Shown: one piece after another, positions 23,306 through 35,366 of the stretch
How the letters are laid out: the number at the start of each line of letters is the position of its first letter
Numbering within the stretch: the first letter of the stretch is position 1
NCBI GenBank assembly: GCA_029237695.1
Contig: CM055271.1
Span: 34,220,462-34,284,461 of the forward strand
DNA: 64,000 nucleotides
Reading direction: 5' to 3'
Origin: Conchocele bisecta
Lineage: Eukaryota > Mollusca > Bivalvia > Lucinida > Thyasiridae
Made by a program: the position numbers and the translations under genes
The notes under the pieces: generated by a model
Database searches by the model: none
Told to the model about the DNA's origin: nothing
Seen by the model: the letters and a program-made list of their open reading frames with translations, nothing else

Positions 23306-24567
23306 GGCAGTGTAGTATTTCACCATGCCCAGTACGTATAGCACTTGATTAGTTGGCCATCTCACCATGCCCAGTATAGCACGTGATCAGTCGGCCATGC
23401 CGAGTATAGCACTTGATCAGTCGGCCATCGCACCAGGACTAGCAGAGCACTTGATCAGTCTGCCATCGCACCATAACTAGTATAGCGCTTGATCAGTCGC
23501 CCATTGCACCATGCCCAGTATAGCACTTGATCAGTTGGCCATCTCACCATGCCCAGTATAGCACGTGATCAGTCGGCCATGCCGAGTATAGCACTAGATC
23601 ATTCTGCCATCACACCAGGACTACTTTAGCACTTGATCAGTTGGCCATCGCACCAGGACTAGTATAGCAGTCAATCAGTCGGCCATCACACCAGGACTAG
23701 TTTAGAACTTGATCAGTCGGCCATCACACCAGTACTACTTTAGCACTTGATCAGTCGGCCATCGCACCAGGACTAGTATAGCACTCGATCAATCGGCCAT
23801 CGCACCAGGACTAGTTTATAACTTGATCAGTCGGCCATCGCACCAGGACTAGTTTAGAACTTGATCAGTCGACCATCGCACCAGGAATAGTTTAGCCCTT
23901 GATCAGTCGGCCATCGCACTGCGACTAGTTTAGCCCTTGATTAATCGGCCATCGCACCAGGACTAGTATAGCACTCGATCGGTCGGACATCGCACCAGGA
24001 CTAGTTTAGAACTTGATCAGTCGGCCATCGCACCACGACTAGTTTAGAACTTGATCAGTCGGCCATCGCACCAAGACTAGTTTAGTCCTTGATCAGTCGG
24101 CCATCGCACCAGGACTAGTTTAGAACTTGATCAGTCGGCCACCGCACCAAGACTAGTTTTGCCCTTGCTCAATCGGCCATCGCACCAGGACTAGTTTAGA
24201 ACTTGATCAGTCGGGCATCGCACCACGACTAGTTTAGAACTTGATCAGTCGGCCATCGCACCAAGACTAGTTTAGCCCTTGCTCAGTCGGCCATCGCACC
24301 TGGACTAGTATAGCACTCGATCAGTCGGCCATCGCACCATGACTAGTTTAGAACTTGATCAGTCGGCCATCGCACCAAGACTAGTGTAGCCCTTGATCAG
24401 TCGGCCATCGCACCAGGACTAGTTTAGAACTTGATCAGTCGGCCATCGCACCACGACTAGTTTAGAACTTGATCAGTCGGCCATCGCACCAAGACTAGTA
24501 TAGCACTTGATCAGTCGGTCATCGCACCAGGACTAGTTTAGCACTTGATCAGTCGGCCACGTCATCC
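23306..24567. repeat. 38-bp minisatellite, array 3
   Basis: About 33 units. It begins with the same variant units as array 2 and becomes more homogeneous toward the right. Confidence 0.9.
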
Positions 24568-25282
24568 TGGTGGTGGTGGTGATACACATTGTTCCCACTG
24601 TGGGATATAGACCGGAACTTTTAGGACGCCAAATGTAGATGGCTGGTGTGCGTGGGGGATCATTGTTTTGTGTCCCCGGCGGTGGTGCGGAGTACAGTGA
24701 TGAATTACTGTATATTGAACACACATGTATATGTACAGTGATACCGTACTTCACAATCCTCAGTTTTAAATATTGTTTCTGTATCGTAAAACTGAACATT
24801 TATTAATTTTGAAAAATCTTCAAATTATGGCAGATGATCGAAATGAAAACCGGATGTTTACATTCGAAATGAACCGGTGCATCGGTATAATTTTAACCAC
24901 AGGATGACCCACTTTATATTCATACCATATCCGTACGGATATATCGTATATACGAACGGTATCGTATGTTTGTATAATCGTATAGTACGTTTGTATATCA
25001 CTGATAATGTAAACAAACTGTACTATACGATGATACGGTAAGTTTTTACCGGAAATAGCGAAAGAATGACCGCACAAACGGTATCGCGAAAGAATGACCG
25101 CACAAACTGGACCGCGAAAGAATGACCGCACAAACGGTATCGCGAAAGAATGACCGCAAAAACGGGACCGCGTTTGGACCGCAATTAGACTGCAATTAGA
25201 CTGCAATTCCAGAGGGGAAGAATTGCAATTCAAGGACCGCTGGATTGCAATTCTTGGTAAGCGAATCGCAGGCGGGAGTGTA
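24568..25282. repeat. Terminal spacer of the minisatellite block
   Basis: A near copy of 22600-23305, with the same GACCGCACAAAC repeats and ATTGCAATT end. It joins directly to a family L fragment. Confidence 0.75.
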
Positions 25283-25345
25283 CGCGTTTCCTAGCCTTGC
25301 CTGATAAACTTGATATCAAAATACACTAGCCTGGTATTCTCTATA
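25283..25345 (+). repeat. Family L repeat fragment
   Basis: ACGCGTTTCCTAGCCTTGCC, then GATAAACTTGATATCA and a TATTCTCTATA end. It matches 40922-40985 and, less well, 36585-36640. Confidence 0.55.
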
Positions 25346-25935
25346 TAAGCAGGTTAGCGCCGGGCACTCCATGTACATACATCTGAGATAATCTAATACA
25401 CAAATGATTACCACTCTTGTTTAAGTGAATTCATTATACCAATTGATTGCACGTATGTGGTGTTTACCAGAAATATCGAACACATGAAATATGGAAATAC
25501 TACTTTTGAACCTTTATTTGTCAATACCCATATGCCTATTCACCGTCACTGGTGCTGTACTCTGCGCCGGTTTAACATGTTTCGTGTCAACATAGGCGGC
25601 GGATTCAGCTAAATACAGAACATACAGCATAAATAAAGTTTTGTCCAGCAACCGGCACTATAAATTTGCACCGATTTCTAGACGAAAATACGTCTATGCG
25701 ATAGTTCTAAGTAAAGCTCCAACATCTCTCAATGTTTTGATCAGGTATGAAACATGCCATGTGACTTTGTACCCAAGAGAATGTGCGTTTTTCATAAATA
25801 TAGTTACACACTTTACTATATTTTTGCAGAATTGACGTTCAAATCTGACAGTATTTACAGAGCAACTGCGGAATTCTACACTGGTCTCCAGTCACTAACC
25901 GGAAATCACATCGACAATTGACAGATATTCATAGC
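25346..25935. other. Intergenic, nothing recognised
   Basis: No supported gene. The only sizeable plus-strand frame (25641-25835) shows no domain. Confidence 0.4.
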
Positions 25936-26150
25936 TTATCCCGCCAACACAGTGCGTATGTGCCGTGAAACACGGTGCCGTGAAACATTTTTGATATCCA
26001 GTCAATACAATTTTTTTGCATTTTACAGCCATTTGAAGGTGTTGGCGCGGCACGGAAACGGGATGTGCTCGGCAGAGCCTCGCCCATCCCGTTTCCTGAG
26101 CCTTGCCAGATATGTTTTCCCATTCACGGCACTAACCTACTATTCTCTAT
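25936..26150. mobile_element. Composite MITE B+A, junction deleted
   Basis: It starts TTATCCCGCCAACACAGTGC and follows unit B to GGTGTTGGCG. It then continues directly into the middle of unit A (CGGCACGGAAACGGGATG) and ends TATTCTCTAT. The B/A boundary and left arm of A are missing. Confidence 0.7.
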
Positions 26151-26219
26151 TTATGCGGTATTCACTCCTACACGAGTTCAGACACCTGTGCTACCTTTCG
26201 ACGACATTTACGGAAAGCA

Positions 26220-26579
26220 TTATAGGAATGAATGGCATTTTTGTGGAATTTATCGGGGTATAAACTTGGAAAAGTCGCGGGAATACTGGACGAAGGCCGG
26301 AAGGCCTCGTCCAGTATTTCCGCGACTTTTCCAAATTTATATCCCCGATAAATTCAACAAAAATGCCATTCATTCCTTATAATTCCAGCATTTGATATAA
26401 ATTCATCAAGAAAATGTGTTTATTTTCCATTTTCTTAAGAATTATTTTAACTGAGCCTCACGTTTACGGAAAGTAGTTCGGCATATGGGAGTTCACTGGG
26501 ATATAAATTTTTGACAGAGACTTGCTACGGGCCAATCAAATGTTAGGGAATTGTGTAAATATTTTTGTGCTGGAATTAT
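26220..26579. mobile_element. Family C element with long palindrome
   Basis: It has the same organisation as 6728-7092: a palindrome of about 165 bp centred on GGCCGGAAGGCC, then the unique part ending GTGCTGGAATTATT. A stretch near 26430-26470 is replaced relative to the first copy. Confidence 0.7.
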
Positions 26580-26704
26580 TGCATGTTGCTTTTATAACAT
26601 GTATAATGCGGCAGTGACTGGAGAAATAGGGCTTATGGAATGTGTGGATATTTAAAGTTCTGATATTCTAGCACACGTCTGAAGCCTGATAAACATCGAA
26701 ACTA

Positions 26705-27268
26705 CTGTCTGTTTCACGAAACCTGCCCAAATTTTAAGGATTTATAAACACTGCAAAAACAATATTGTTTTCGATAATATTTAATTTTGTCAAGATTTAA
26801 CAGCGAGATTTATTTTTATTTCGTAAAATTTGGTCCAATATTGATTTTATTGCGAAAAGCGAAAAAAACATTCCCCATGTTAAATCCCCATAGACATCTT
26901 CACAGAATAAATATGTCTATGGGGAATTAACATGGGGCGTTTTTCTAATTTTAGAAATAGAGGACCAATTATCAAAATGTAACTTTTGTTTTCTTAGATC
27001 ATTTCGAAGCTATCTAGCCAGATTTCGGTGTCAATTGTTTTAGTGTTTTTGGCTCCTCCTCCAGCTATTCCAATTCCTATTTACCATGTGTTAAATTCCC
27101 ATAGACAAATCAATATTTCGCAATAAAATCAATATTTGACCAAATTTCACGAAATAAAAAGAAGGCTCATACTGAAATTTTGATGAAATTTAATATTATC
27201 GAAAAAAATACTGTTTTTGGATTGTTTATATGGCCGTAAAATTTGGGCAAGTTTCATGAAACTGACAG
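26705..27268. mobile_element. Family F MITE
   Basis: 564 bp with terminal inverted repeats (CTGTCTGTTTCACGAAACCT, and reversed CTGTCAGTTTCATGAAACTT). Longer inner inverted homology includes TCGATAATATTNAATTT. The centre has an inner hairpin with CCCCATGTTAA at both feet. Confidence 0.7.
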
Positions 27269-27291
27269 TACCATTACGGGTGTTCCATTGA

Positions 27292-27420
27292 CTGAATGTC
27301 GAACAGGCCCTGGTCAGACTGTGCGGATGCACAGGTTGATCTGGGGCTAACTGGTTGCATAACTTATAAGCCCCATTTCTCCATTCACAGCCACACATCG
27401 ATATCTAGAATGAGATAATG
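27292..27420 (-). repeat. Family E hairpin-core repeat
   Basis: CAGACTGTGCGGATGCACAG core at about 27316-27335, then ACTTATAAGCCCCATTTCTC and ATTCACAGCCACA. Confidence 0.6.
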
Positions 27421-27962
27421 GGTTGAAATGTGGGTTAATTGGAGTTTATGTTCACACATTTGCCACACACAGTCCCCTTGTCGCATGGCCTCGTTAATTC
27501 GCATCTCGGCAAAAAACAATACCTAAATGTTACCACCCCCCAACTGATAGACGTGGCAAAATCACATGTATACGATTCGCCACCAGTATAGATACTAACC
27601 ATTTATGGGACTGGGAAATCGATTCAGAGTGCACCCGTATGTCTGTAAAGAGTTGGTCCAGCTGATTAGCCATCTATTCCATGTGTTGCCTAATAATCAT
27701 GATCATTTGAGCAATATTATACAGATTCCGTGTGGCAATAGGTCAGTACTTACACTGGCTTCGGCAGAAATAAACATAGTTTTCCCATGAAGAGCCATAC
27801 AGGGTATATAATGGCGTTTTTTTTGGCTTATGAAGTATTCTTACTTTCATCAAGTAAGATCTCATTAACTAATTATGTGTATAATTATGTGAGATATTGT
27901 TATAATTGTGATATCGCCACGGATTACTATACGCGTGGTTGTTCCAAACATATGTTTCCATC

Positions 27963-28146
27963 ATGGGGAAAGCTTCGACAGACTTTCAGGCAATTATAGA
28001 CTTTCTTACCAAAGGTGACTATCCAGTTCACTGTATCGGCGATAAGGGACTGAAGGCCAACTTTCGGAAGAAAGCAGCGGCATACGGCGTCCGAGATGGC
28101 GTATTGATCTACAAACACCATGCGACGAGAAACGCACATGTTGAAG
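27963..28146 (+). CDS. Candidate exon: integrase-associated N-terminal domain
   Basis: An ATG (27963) opens about 61 codons ending at a GAAG/GTACAT donor (intron from 28147). Visible blocks are DFQAIIDFLTKGDYP, NFRKKAAAYGVRDG and VLIYKH. The pattern of FL-x-x-G-x-YP, then NFR-K and DG-x-L-YK, is the one seen just before the integrase zinc-binding region. It occurs in Ginger-type transposases, in host genes derived from them, and in some gypsy integrases. No integrase follows within the next kilobases, where a MITE sits at 28410-28960. So it is either the first exon of a larger gene or a fragment. The family assignment is inference. Confidence 0.4.
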
Positions 28147-28409
28147 GTACATCTATCTGTGTAGCATGTAATGTACAATGCAAAGTCGACTGTATTGTTG
28201 TACCCGTGACTGGTCCACATGTATGCGCAAATATGTATATTTCCATCTCCGCTGTCTGACAAGCATCTACTGCACTACTGTCTGACGAGTGTATACGCTA
28301 TTCGCCGAATCATTATTAGCATTTATTTCTCGCATTAAATATGTGTTGCCGTTGCCTAAGACTGTACTACTGCCTACCGTTGTATACAATATTTGTCAAA
28401 CATAAATTC

Positions 28410-28960
28410 CTGTCTGTTTCACGAAAGCTGCCCAAATTGTACTGCTATATAAACAATTAAAAAACAAGATTTATTTTGATAATATTAAATTAAAGGAAAA
28501 ATTAAGAATGAGCCTTCTTTTATTTCGTGAAATTTGGTCAAATATTGATTTTATTGCGAAAAAACTATTTCCCCATGTTAAATCCGGAGTGAAGATGTCT
28601 ATGGGGATTTAACATGGGGAATTTTTTTTTAATTTTAGAAATACTGGACCGATTATTAAAATTTAACTTTTGTTTTCTTAGTTAGATCATATCCAAGCTA
28701 TCTAGTCCGGTTTCGGAGTCGATTTCCAGATTTTTTCGTTTTTTGACTCCACCCACACTTCCTTACCACTTTTTCCCCCATGTTAAATTCCCATAGACAA
28801 ATCAATTTTTCGTAATAAAATAAATTTTTGACCGAATTTCACGAAATAAAAAGAAGGCTCATTCTTAATTTTTCCTTTAATTTAATATTATCGAAAAATA
28901 TATTGTTTTTGACTTGTCTATATAGCCGTAAAATTTGGGCAGCTTTCGTGAAACAGACAG
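28410..28960. mobile_element. Family F MITE, intact
   Basis: 551 bp. The first 19 bases (CTGTCTGTTTCACGAAAGC) are exactly the reverse complement of the last 19. The inner hairpin has CCCCATGTTAAAT at its feet near 28571 and 28620, and a further copy near 28775. Confidence 0.78.
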
Positions 28961-29456
28961 TTGAGTTCCCCTAGATATGACTGTACTACTGTTTGATCAG
29001 TTTCTACATTATTCACCAAATCCATTGGTTCAATAAGAATAAGATATCTCTTTGATATTAATATATCTGTTTGACCATTCAAAGTAATAGATAATTATCT
29101 TGTTTCGGGAATAAGTAGTAACACGGCGTGCCATAGAGTTGTCGCGTGAAATGAACATGATTTGCTATTGCACATTTTCATTGTAGCGATTCGGTCAGCG
29201 TACTACAAGTACTTACTTACGATCATAATGAAGTTACAAATATATACATATAAACTGGTACGTGTAGCTGGGCTCGTGATTTATTTAACGCAATACACAG
29301 TACATGTGCACAGAACGGATATATGCCATTCCTTATGTTTACATATGGGACGTCTGCATATGGAAACAAATGCAACAACCTGTGCGAACTTGTTTTATCC
29401 AAAGATGTTTACTAGTGAAATAAAGGTACTACCAGGAGCGGACTATCTAAGGTTGA

Positions 29457-29898
29457 TTGTTCCCTTATTTTTCCCTTATTGGAGCCCCATGTAATATCAA
29501 TGGAAATCAAACGAAAAAATGTATAAAAAAAAGTTACTTACAAAATTAATTTATATCTACATGTTTATCATATATTGGTGCTTGTCTTATTAGCATGAAA
29601 ATTACACATTATGTTGTAGTTAGGAAATAATAGGCACAATGAGGTGTTTTCATGTACACATGTTATCATTACACACCTGTTTGCACAGTGTGTTTACACG
29701 TGTTGTCATCAAATTGTGTTTGTTATTCGCAAAATACTGCAGTATTTCTCGGTTCGTTGCTGGGATGATACTTATATACATATACATATAGTTACATTAA
29801 ACGTGGATATGGAATATTTGTGTAGGTAACTTTATTTTTTAACTAGATTTCTTGTTTGATTTCCATCGACTTTGCAGCTCCAATAAGGGAACATCCAC
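29457..29898. mobile_element. Inverted-repeat element (family M)
   Basis: TTGTTCCCTTATT, GGAGC and ATGGAAATCAAAC on the left recur as reverse complement at 29825-29898, and both arms extend to a GTTAC(T/C)TAC block. The interior is non-coding. A related half lies at about 60828-60930. Confidence 0.5.
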
Positions 29899-30490
29899 AT
29901 AAGTCTAATATCGTATGAATGTTTATGTGTGATGCATGTTGTTCCCATTTATCATTAACATATGTTTAGCGAGATATGTATTTTGTATATTACGCCACCC
30001 AAGTCTCCGTTTCAAATACACACTGATACATGTATATTCACACTGACGTGACATAAAAGGACAGGTAACTAATATAATAGCATACGACAAATTTTACCCG
30101 TAAGCCAAGTTGTTGGTTTATGGTTTGCGGACTTCTAGTACATGCTGGTTCACCATAAAGCTTGCTGCCTAATCTGGTGCCACGCCACACTGTAGACTTG
30201 GTATTTTTAGAATATTTACGCAGGTATGACTTTGTGACTGCACTTGTGTGACTGAAACACGATATTATCTGCATTCATCAGATCAGTGTCTCGTTATCAT
30301 TTTGAAAAGGGGAAATGATGATGACAATGTAAATTATTCAAAAGTCTAAAATCATTTCTTAAACACACAGCTTAGTATATTTTTGGGGAGTACTTTGAAA
30401 ATGGGCCGACTAGCCATTTTCAAACTACTCCCGTCTGTGTACCTGAGGGCAGTCATTTGAAAATGGGGAATACTTTGAAATTCCGAGGCA
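29899..30490. other. Intergenic, one small hairpin
   Basis: A hairpin lies at about 30385-30432 (GGGGAGTACTTTGAAAATGG against its reverse). A minus-strand frame at 30038-30274 shows no domain. No gene is supported. Confidence 0.4.
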
Positions 30491-30496
30491 ATGTAA

Positions 30497-30602
30497 GGTT
30501 CGATCATGTCCAGCCGTTGGTAAACATTTGCGTGGCACGAGGGAACTGTTTGAACCCGAAGGCCGTAGGCAAACGTTTACCCACGGCTGGACATGGTCGA
30601 AC
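30497..30602. repeat. Palindromic repeat, copy 2
   Basis: GGTTCGATCATGTCCAGCCG at the left against its reverse at 30570-30602. Same family as 126-267, with a shorter loop. Confidence 0.7.
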
Positions 30603-31004
30603 GTTATTGTTACATTGTTACATTTCCGTTAGAAATATCATGCAATTTGCAATTTGAGCATTTATGCAGTAATTTCGGTACTTTCATACTCTGCTCCATT
30701 CAAACAGCTGATTTACATAAGTATGCATATTCCGGGGCCGCAGCACACGTCTCGTGATGCAACCGCATCAATTGAAATATTTCAGTGCGAAAGTTGTGAA
30801 CTGGTATGGTGACGTAATGGCGGGTTCCAGCAACGTCACAAAACAAATGCAGTACGTAGATGTTAGCTTGGCCCCGCCAATGTCTACAGCCATGGTCAAG
30901 CAGCATTCGCAATACGTTTGAACACGGCTATGAGCGGTGTCAAAGAACGGCAGTCATGTAACAATATCAGTTAGAAGTTACGGGACCGATGTTCATTGAT
31001 GTAA

Positions 31005-31095
31005 TGTCCGAACAGTCTGATCAGGGACTACACTGGTCGCATAACTCATAAGCCCCATTTCTCCATCCACAGCCATAAATGGATATCGATAATGA
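31005..31095 (-). repeat. Family E repeat in duplication copy 2
   Basis: It matches 648-740 in the paralogous copy (GTCGCATAACTCATAAGCCC, then CATTTCTCCATCCACAGCCA). Confidence 0.6.
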
Positions 31096-31128
31096 GATAA
31101 GGGGTCCAATTGCAGACCGGGTCAATAT

Positions 31129-31444
31129 ATAGAGAATAGTAGGTTAGTGCCGTGAATGGGAAAACATATATGGCAAGGCTTAGGAAACGGGATGGGCGAG
31201 GCTCTCCCAAGCACATCCCGTTTCCGTGCCGCGCCAGATATTTTTTCCTATTCACGGCACTAACCTACTATTCTATTTATCCCGTCAACACCTACAACAT
31301 GTACAAAGAGCTGTAAAATGCAATACAAATAACCCAAGCCACCGCACATATTCATACGCAGTGATTAGGTCGTATTGACAGGATATCAAAAACGTTTCAC
31401 GGCACCGTGTTTCACGGCACATACGCACTGTGTTGACGGGATAA
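31129..31444. mobile_element. Composite MITE A+B, intact (empty site of the fold-back element)
   Basis: Palindromic unit A (31129-31273) is followed by unit B ending GTGTTGACGGGATAA. It is the uninterrupted counterpart of 779-808 plus 5655-5920, and shows where the fold-back element inserted (near 31160). Confidence 0.75.
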
Positions 31445-31540
31445 ACTATATTACTGTACACACTGAAGGGACAATTGAAAAGAATAAGAGAAAACTAATT
31501 TAATCACATATACTTTATTGTGTAATACATGAATCAACAT

Positions 31541-31679
31541 TTACATGCATATATATGCACCAGCATACTGAACATACACATGCAGTGGGTTTGCGGACCT
31601 CTTGTTAGCAGTCGTGGTGAAAAACTTGGTTAAGATCTGTGATGCGCATTTCCTCATCCAAGGGTCGTCATACATTACC
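31541..31679 (-). pseudogene. Orphan last exon of a glycine-rich gene copy
   Basis: A TTTTTCAG acceptor is followed by GGTAATGTATGACGACCC. It is closely related to the last exon at 6010-6151 and has a downstream AATAAA (31514-31519). No signal-peptide or Gly exon lies within the next 8 kb upstream on this strand. The nearest (40280-41589) has its own last exon at 39003-39156. It is either an alternative last exon of gene 2 or the remnant of a lost gene. Confidence 0.55.
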
Positions 31680-32670
31680 CTGAAAAAATACAAGTATAGT
31701 GTGTACATTGTAATGGAATGAAGTACATGCTTGACCAAAGTAGTATACTTCTATTAATGATTTATCCATCAGTGATTAGTCCATATATTCCCAATAACCA
31801 GCTTTCAACTTAACACCATATCATGTTGAATTACCCAGTAACCCAGGACCCACTCTTCCAAAGTTTGGAAACAAGGACTTTATCAAGGAATTAGTTTCTA
31901 CTATCCACTAAGTGTCATCCATTTTAGATTTTCAATTCTATAATAATTTAAACCTCCATAAACATTGAAAATACACGTATATTCGCCCAACATTTCTAAG
32001 CCAATCGCTGGGCAGCATTGTGCATCCACCTATTTCACTTATTGCAACGTTTAACCCCAATAAGTTATACATTACCATATTTAATGATTAACTGTTAACA
32101 ACAGGAAATGTAAAATCAATACACGGGTGGAACATTGAATTCTACACTTGGCTGAGCTATAATTATTTTATTGTTCACATAGTTCAGGAACTAAATGTGG
32201 TCGCTGGCGCTCTCCTGCATTTGATTCCTTAAACTCCAATATGTGAACAATAACTTAAACATAATTTAAATGGGATATATTACATATGGTGTCTAGGATA
32301 TTCAATGTTTACTTCTTCGCTTTGAAGGTCAATGAGGCATCGGAGCCATTTTCAAAACACCCCAGAGTACTTTTATCGAGGGGGGGGGGGATAGTTTAAA
32401 AATGCGATACCAGTCCTATACCGTATTTCGGCGTTTATTTCTTACTAAATACAACACAAACTGTGTTTTGCGGACATAGTATACACAGACAAACTGTACT
32501 TCTATACAGTCTGCTCTGTTCATACACTGATTGAAATAACATTAATAAGTGTGAAAATATCAATCTGGCAAATAATGCAATCCGGGATTAAACATTCGCC
32601 CGTTTCACAAGCAATTTGCCATACATTACACAATTTCGAACGGATTGCTATAATAAATTCAACGGGAGAT

Positions 32671-32893
32671 ATAGAGCATAGTATGTTAGTGCCGTGAATG
32701 GGAAAACTATCTGGCAAGGCGTAGGAAACGGGATGGGCGAGGCTCTGCCGTTTCCGTGCCGCGGCAGATATTTTATTCCCATTCACGGCATTAACCTACT
32801 ATTCTATTTATCCCGTCAACACATGTCTTTAAAATGCAAATTGACAGGATATCAAAAATGTGTCACGGTATCGTGTTTCACGGCAAATACGCA
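32671..32893. mobile_element. Composite MITE A+B, truncated
   Basis: Unit A from ATAGAGCATAG to CTACTATTCTATTTATCCCG, then a shortened B ending CACGGCAAATACGCA. The paralogous position (about 7545-7690) has different sequence and no MITE. Confidence 0.7.
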
Positions 32894-34140
32894 AACCAAG
32901 TGGTTAAACAGTTAATGAGCTGAAATATTCATGGATTAAAATGACGTCATATCGGAAATCACATATGATAAAGTTATTCATTTAAATTCATTTTTTATTT
33001 ATACGTTTCTCCCATTAAAATGCCTGCTCCAAGGTGTATGACGCGAATGATATTATTATGCCAGTTGCGCATGTTCTTCTGACAAGTTTTGTTTTCGTGC
33101 GGCTATTAGCGTCGGAATATTTTGAAAATAGTGAGTGTGTTGCTTAATGACTGACTATAGAGAATATGACTGTTTGTGTAAAATGTAGTGGAATCATACA
33201 TGTGAATATCTATATAAAGTATATCTGACCCTGTTCTTCTTAGAGTATATTATACAGAGCATTGAGTTGCCATTTCCGCCATTTTAGTTTGTACATGTTA
33301 TCGGACAGTTTCACCACATGGATGGTTTTACACCTACAGCAAATAATATGGCATAAAATATAATACCAAATAATATCAAATTGGGCTGCTCCAACTGCCA
33401 CTGTGGAGTATCTGGGACAGCGTATATATTCTCTGTATGTAATTTAGTGGCGTATTGCAAATATAGTGTGGTGCGTCCGTCGTGGACAGACGATGCAGCA
33501 CCTGTCGGTCTGCACACAAGTCACGATCTACTACCACTTGCTTTAAGATCAGTGCTTTCTGGAATTTAATTTTCCAGTGTCGTAAATGAGGTTTACGATC
33601 AAAGAATTTCTGCCCCCGAACAACTGAGATGAGATGTGTTCAGAGCTTAAGTTAGGGATCAGGGTGAAGACCGCATCTTTTACAAAATTGCATGTAATTA
33701 GTTTTCGATTTCGAAAACATAAAGCCGTTTTCTGTGGCCCACTTGCTAATTTTATGGAGGTTTAGTTGTAATTGCGCTTAATAGTTTGCATGATTTGTAA
33801 CATATTATAGAATCATCGACATATAGCGAACAGTCAACACCTGGTTGCAGGCATTTTACAATGTTATTGAGTTTAGTGCTAAAAATAGTACTAGACAATA
33901 TACTTCACTGCGACACACCCATTTCCTGTTCGTGGGGATCGGAATGGGTTGTACCTACTCGGACTTGGAATTGTCTGTCTTTCAAAAAAATTACAAATAA
34001 CATCCGGGAGATGACCCTTCACACCGAGGTCATGAAGGTCCTCCATAATCCCATACTTCCACGTCGTGTCATATGCATTTTCTAGGTCGAAAAATATAGA
34101 AACTATCTGCTCATTGTTAACAAAACCATCTCGTGAATGC

Positions 34141-34422
34141 TTATAGTCTAACCAGATTATCGGCAGTGCTTCTCTGGCGACGAAATCCCGACTGATACTC
34201 AGACATCAGTCCATTGGATTCCAGAAACCAGACAAACCTGTCATTAATCATTCGTTCCATTGTTTTACAGACGCAGCTAGTAAGTGCGATGAGACGGTAA
34301 CTTGATGGGTCGGTGTGATCCTTGCCCGGTTTTGGAATCGGTATGAGTGCAGCTTCCCCCCATGAAGGCGGGAAGACGCCTTGTTCCCAAATGGTATTAA
34401 CTATTTCAAGGGGGTTGTCCAA
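34141..34422 (-). pseudogene. LINE reverse transcriptase, N-terminal blocks
   Basis: An open segment of about 93 codons with IWEQGVFPPSW, IPIPKPGKD, YRLIALTS, and ending at SGFRRQRSTADNLVRL. These are the conserved blocks 1-2 of non-LTR reverse transcriptases. The catalytic YVDD lies in another frame further along at 33812-33823. Confidence 0.8.
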
Positions 34423-35030
34423 AGAGTGTTCAGGTAAATGTTTTAACAGTTCGTAGTGGATATCATCAGGGCCCGCTTATGTATCATGTGCTTTCTCGAG
34501 GGAAGCTATTACTTCCCTCATAGAGAAAGGAGCGTTGTAATGTTCTGAATTGTCTGATTTGAAATTGAGTTTTCTTGCTCATATGTCACCTTCAAGAACT
34601 CCTCATAATACTTATTGGATGAGGAGTTTTTGGAGAAGTAGTCTGGTAAAGTGTTTGACATATCAGCGTTGGAAGAGACTAGATGCCCTGCTTTTTTGAG
34701 ATGATTGATTAAAGTCGATTTACCTTTACCGTTTATCTTAAAAATCATGTCCCATGTTGTTTTTAGTTGTGATCGAGAGTTCAACTTGGAGACAAAAGAT
34801 CTCCAAGTCTTTCTCTAACTAGCGTTGATAGTGCGTCGAGCTTTCGCTCTAAAAAATATATGAGCATTTAAATTTTCTGGTGTTGCTTCATTATTGATTT
34901 GACGAATAGACGGCTTCCGAGCAGTCATTGCTTGTTAACATTCTTCGTCAAACCATGGTTTATTGGCACGTTTGGGTTTTGCCGAGGTTTGTGGTATTGT
35001 CGTTGATGTAAGATCGGGGAAAAGGGAAAC

Positions 35031-35366
35031 TTAATGTTCAAGTTGATCTTCCGCATCTCGAAAACAGTAGAAATCTAGTTCAATCATGCACATATCTGTC
35101 AATGGAAGGTGGTCCATTACTCTGTAAGAAGACAGGAAAGTGGCCACTCCCCATAGGTCGTGACCAACTTTCCACGTAAAGTCTAAATACAGAGAAGGAT
35201 GACATAGAGTTAAATCCAGAGAGGAATATGAACCGGTTGTGGGATATAAATATGTACTAGATTTATCATTAAACATGCTGAGATTGTGATCGGAAAGAAA
35301 GTCTTCAATAAGTTCCCCCTTTTTGTTTGTGTCTTTATAACCCAAAAACATGTAATGTCCGTTCAA
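35031..35366 (-). pseudogene. LINE endonuclease, C-terminal part
   Basis: An open segment following LLGDLNGH (just upstream). It contains LDLTLCHPSL and DHLPLTD, which correspond to the substrate-binding and catalytic His regions of AP-type LINE endonucleases. The usual Ser-Asp-His is Met-Asp-His here, so it is probably inactive. Confidence 0.7.

Noticed and set aside
20336..24567. Regularly repeated sequence resembling a CRISPR array
   Set aside because: The 38-bp units are head-to-tail with no unique spacers, and the window is eukaryotic. It is a minisatellite.
31541..31738. Coding reading of the last exons (Y-D-D frame)
   Set aside because: Joining to the 93-bp exon is out of phase and gives an immediate stop. 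The frame also starts upstream of the acceptor. Kept only as an alternative.
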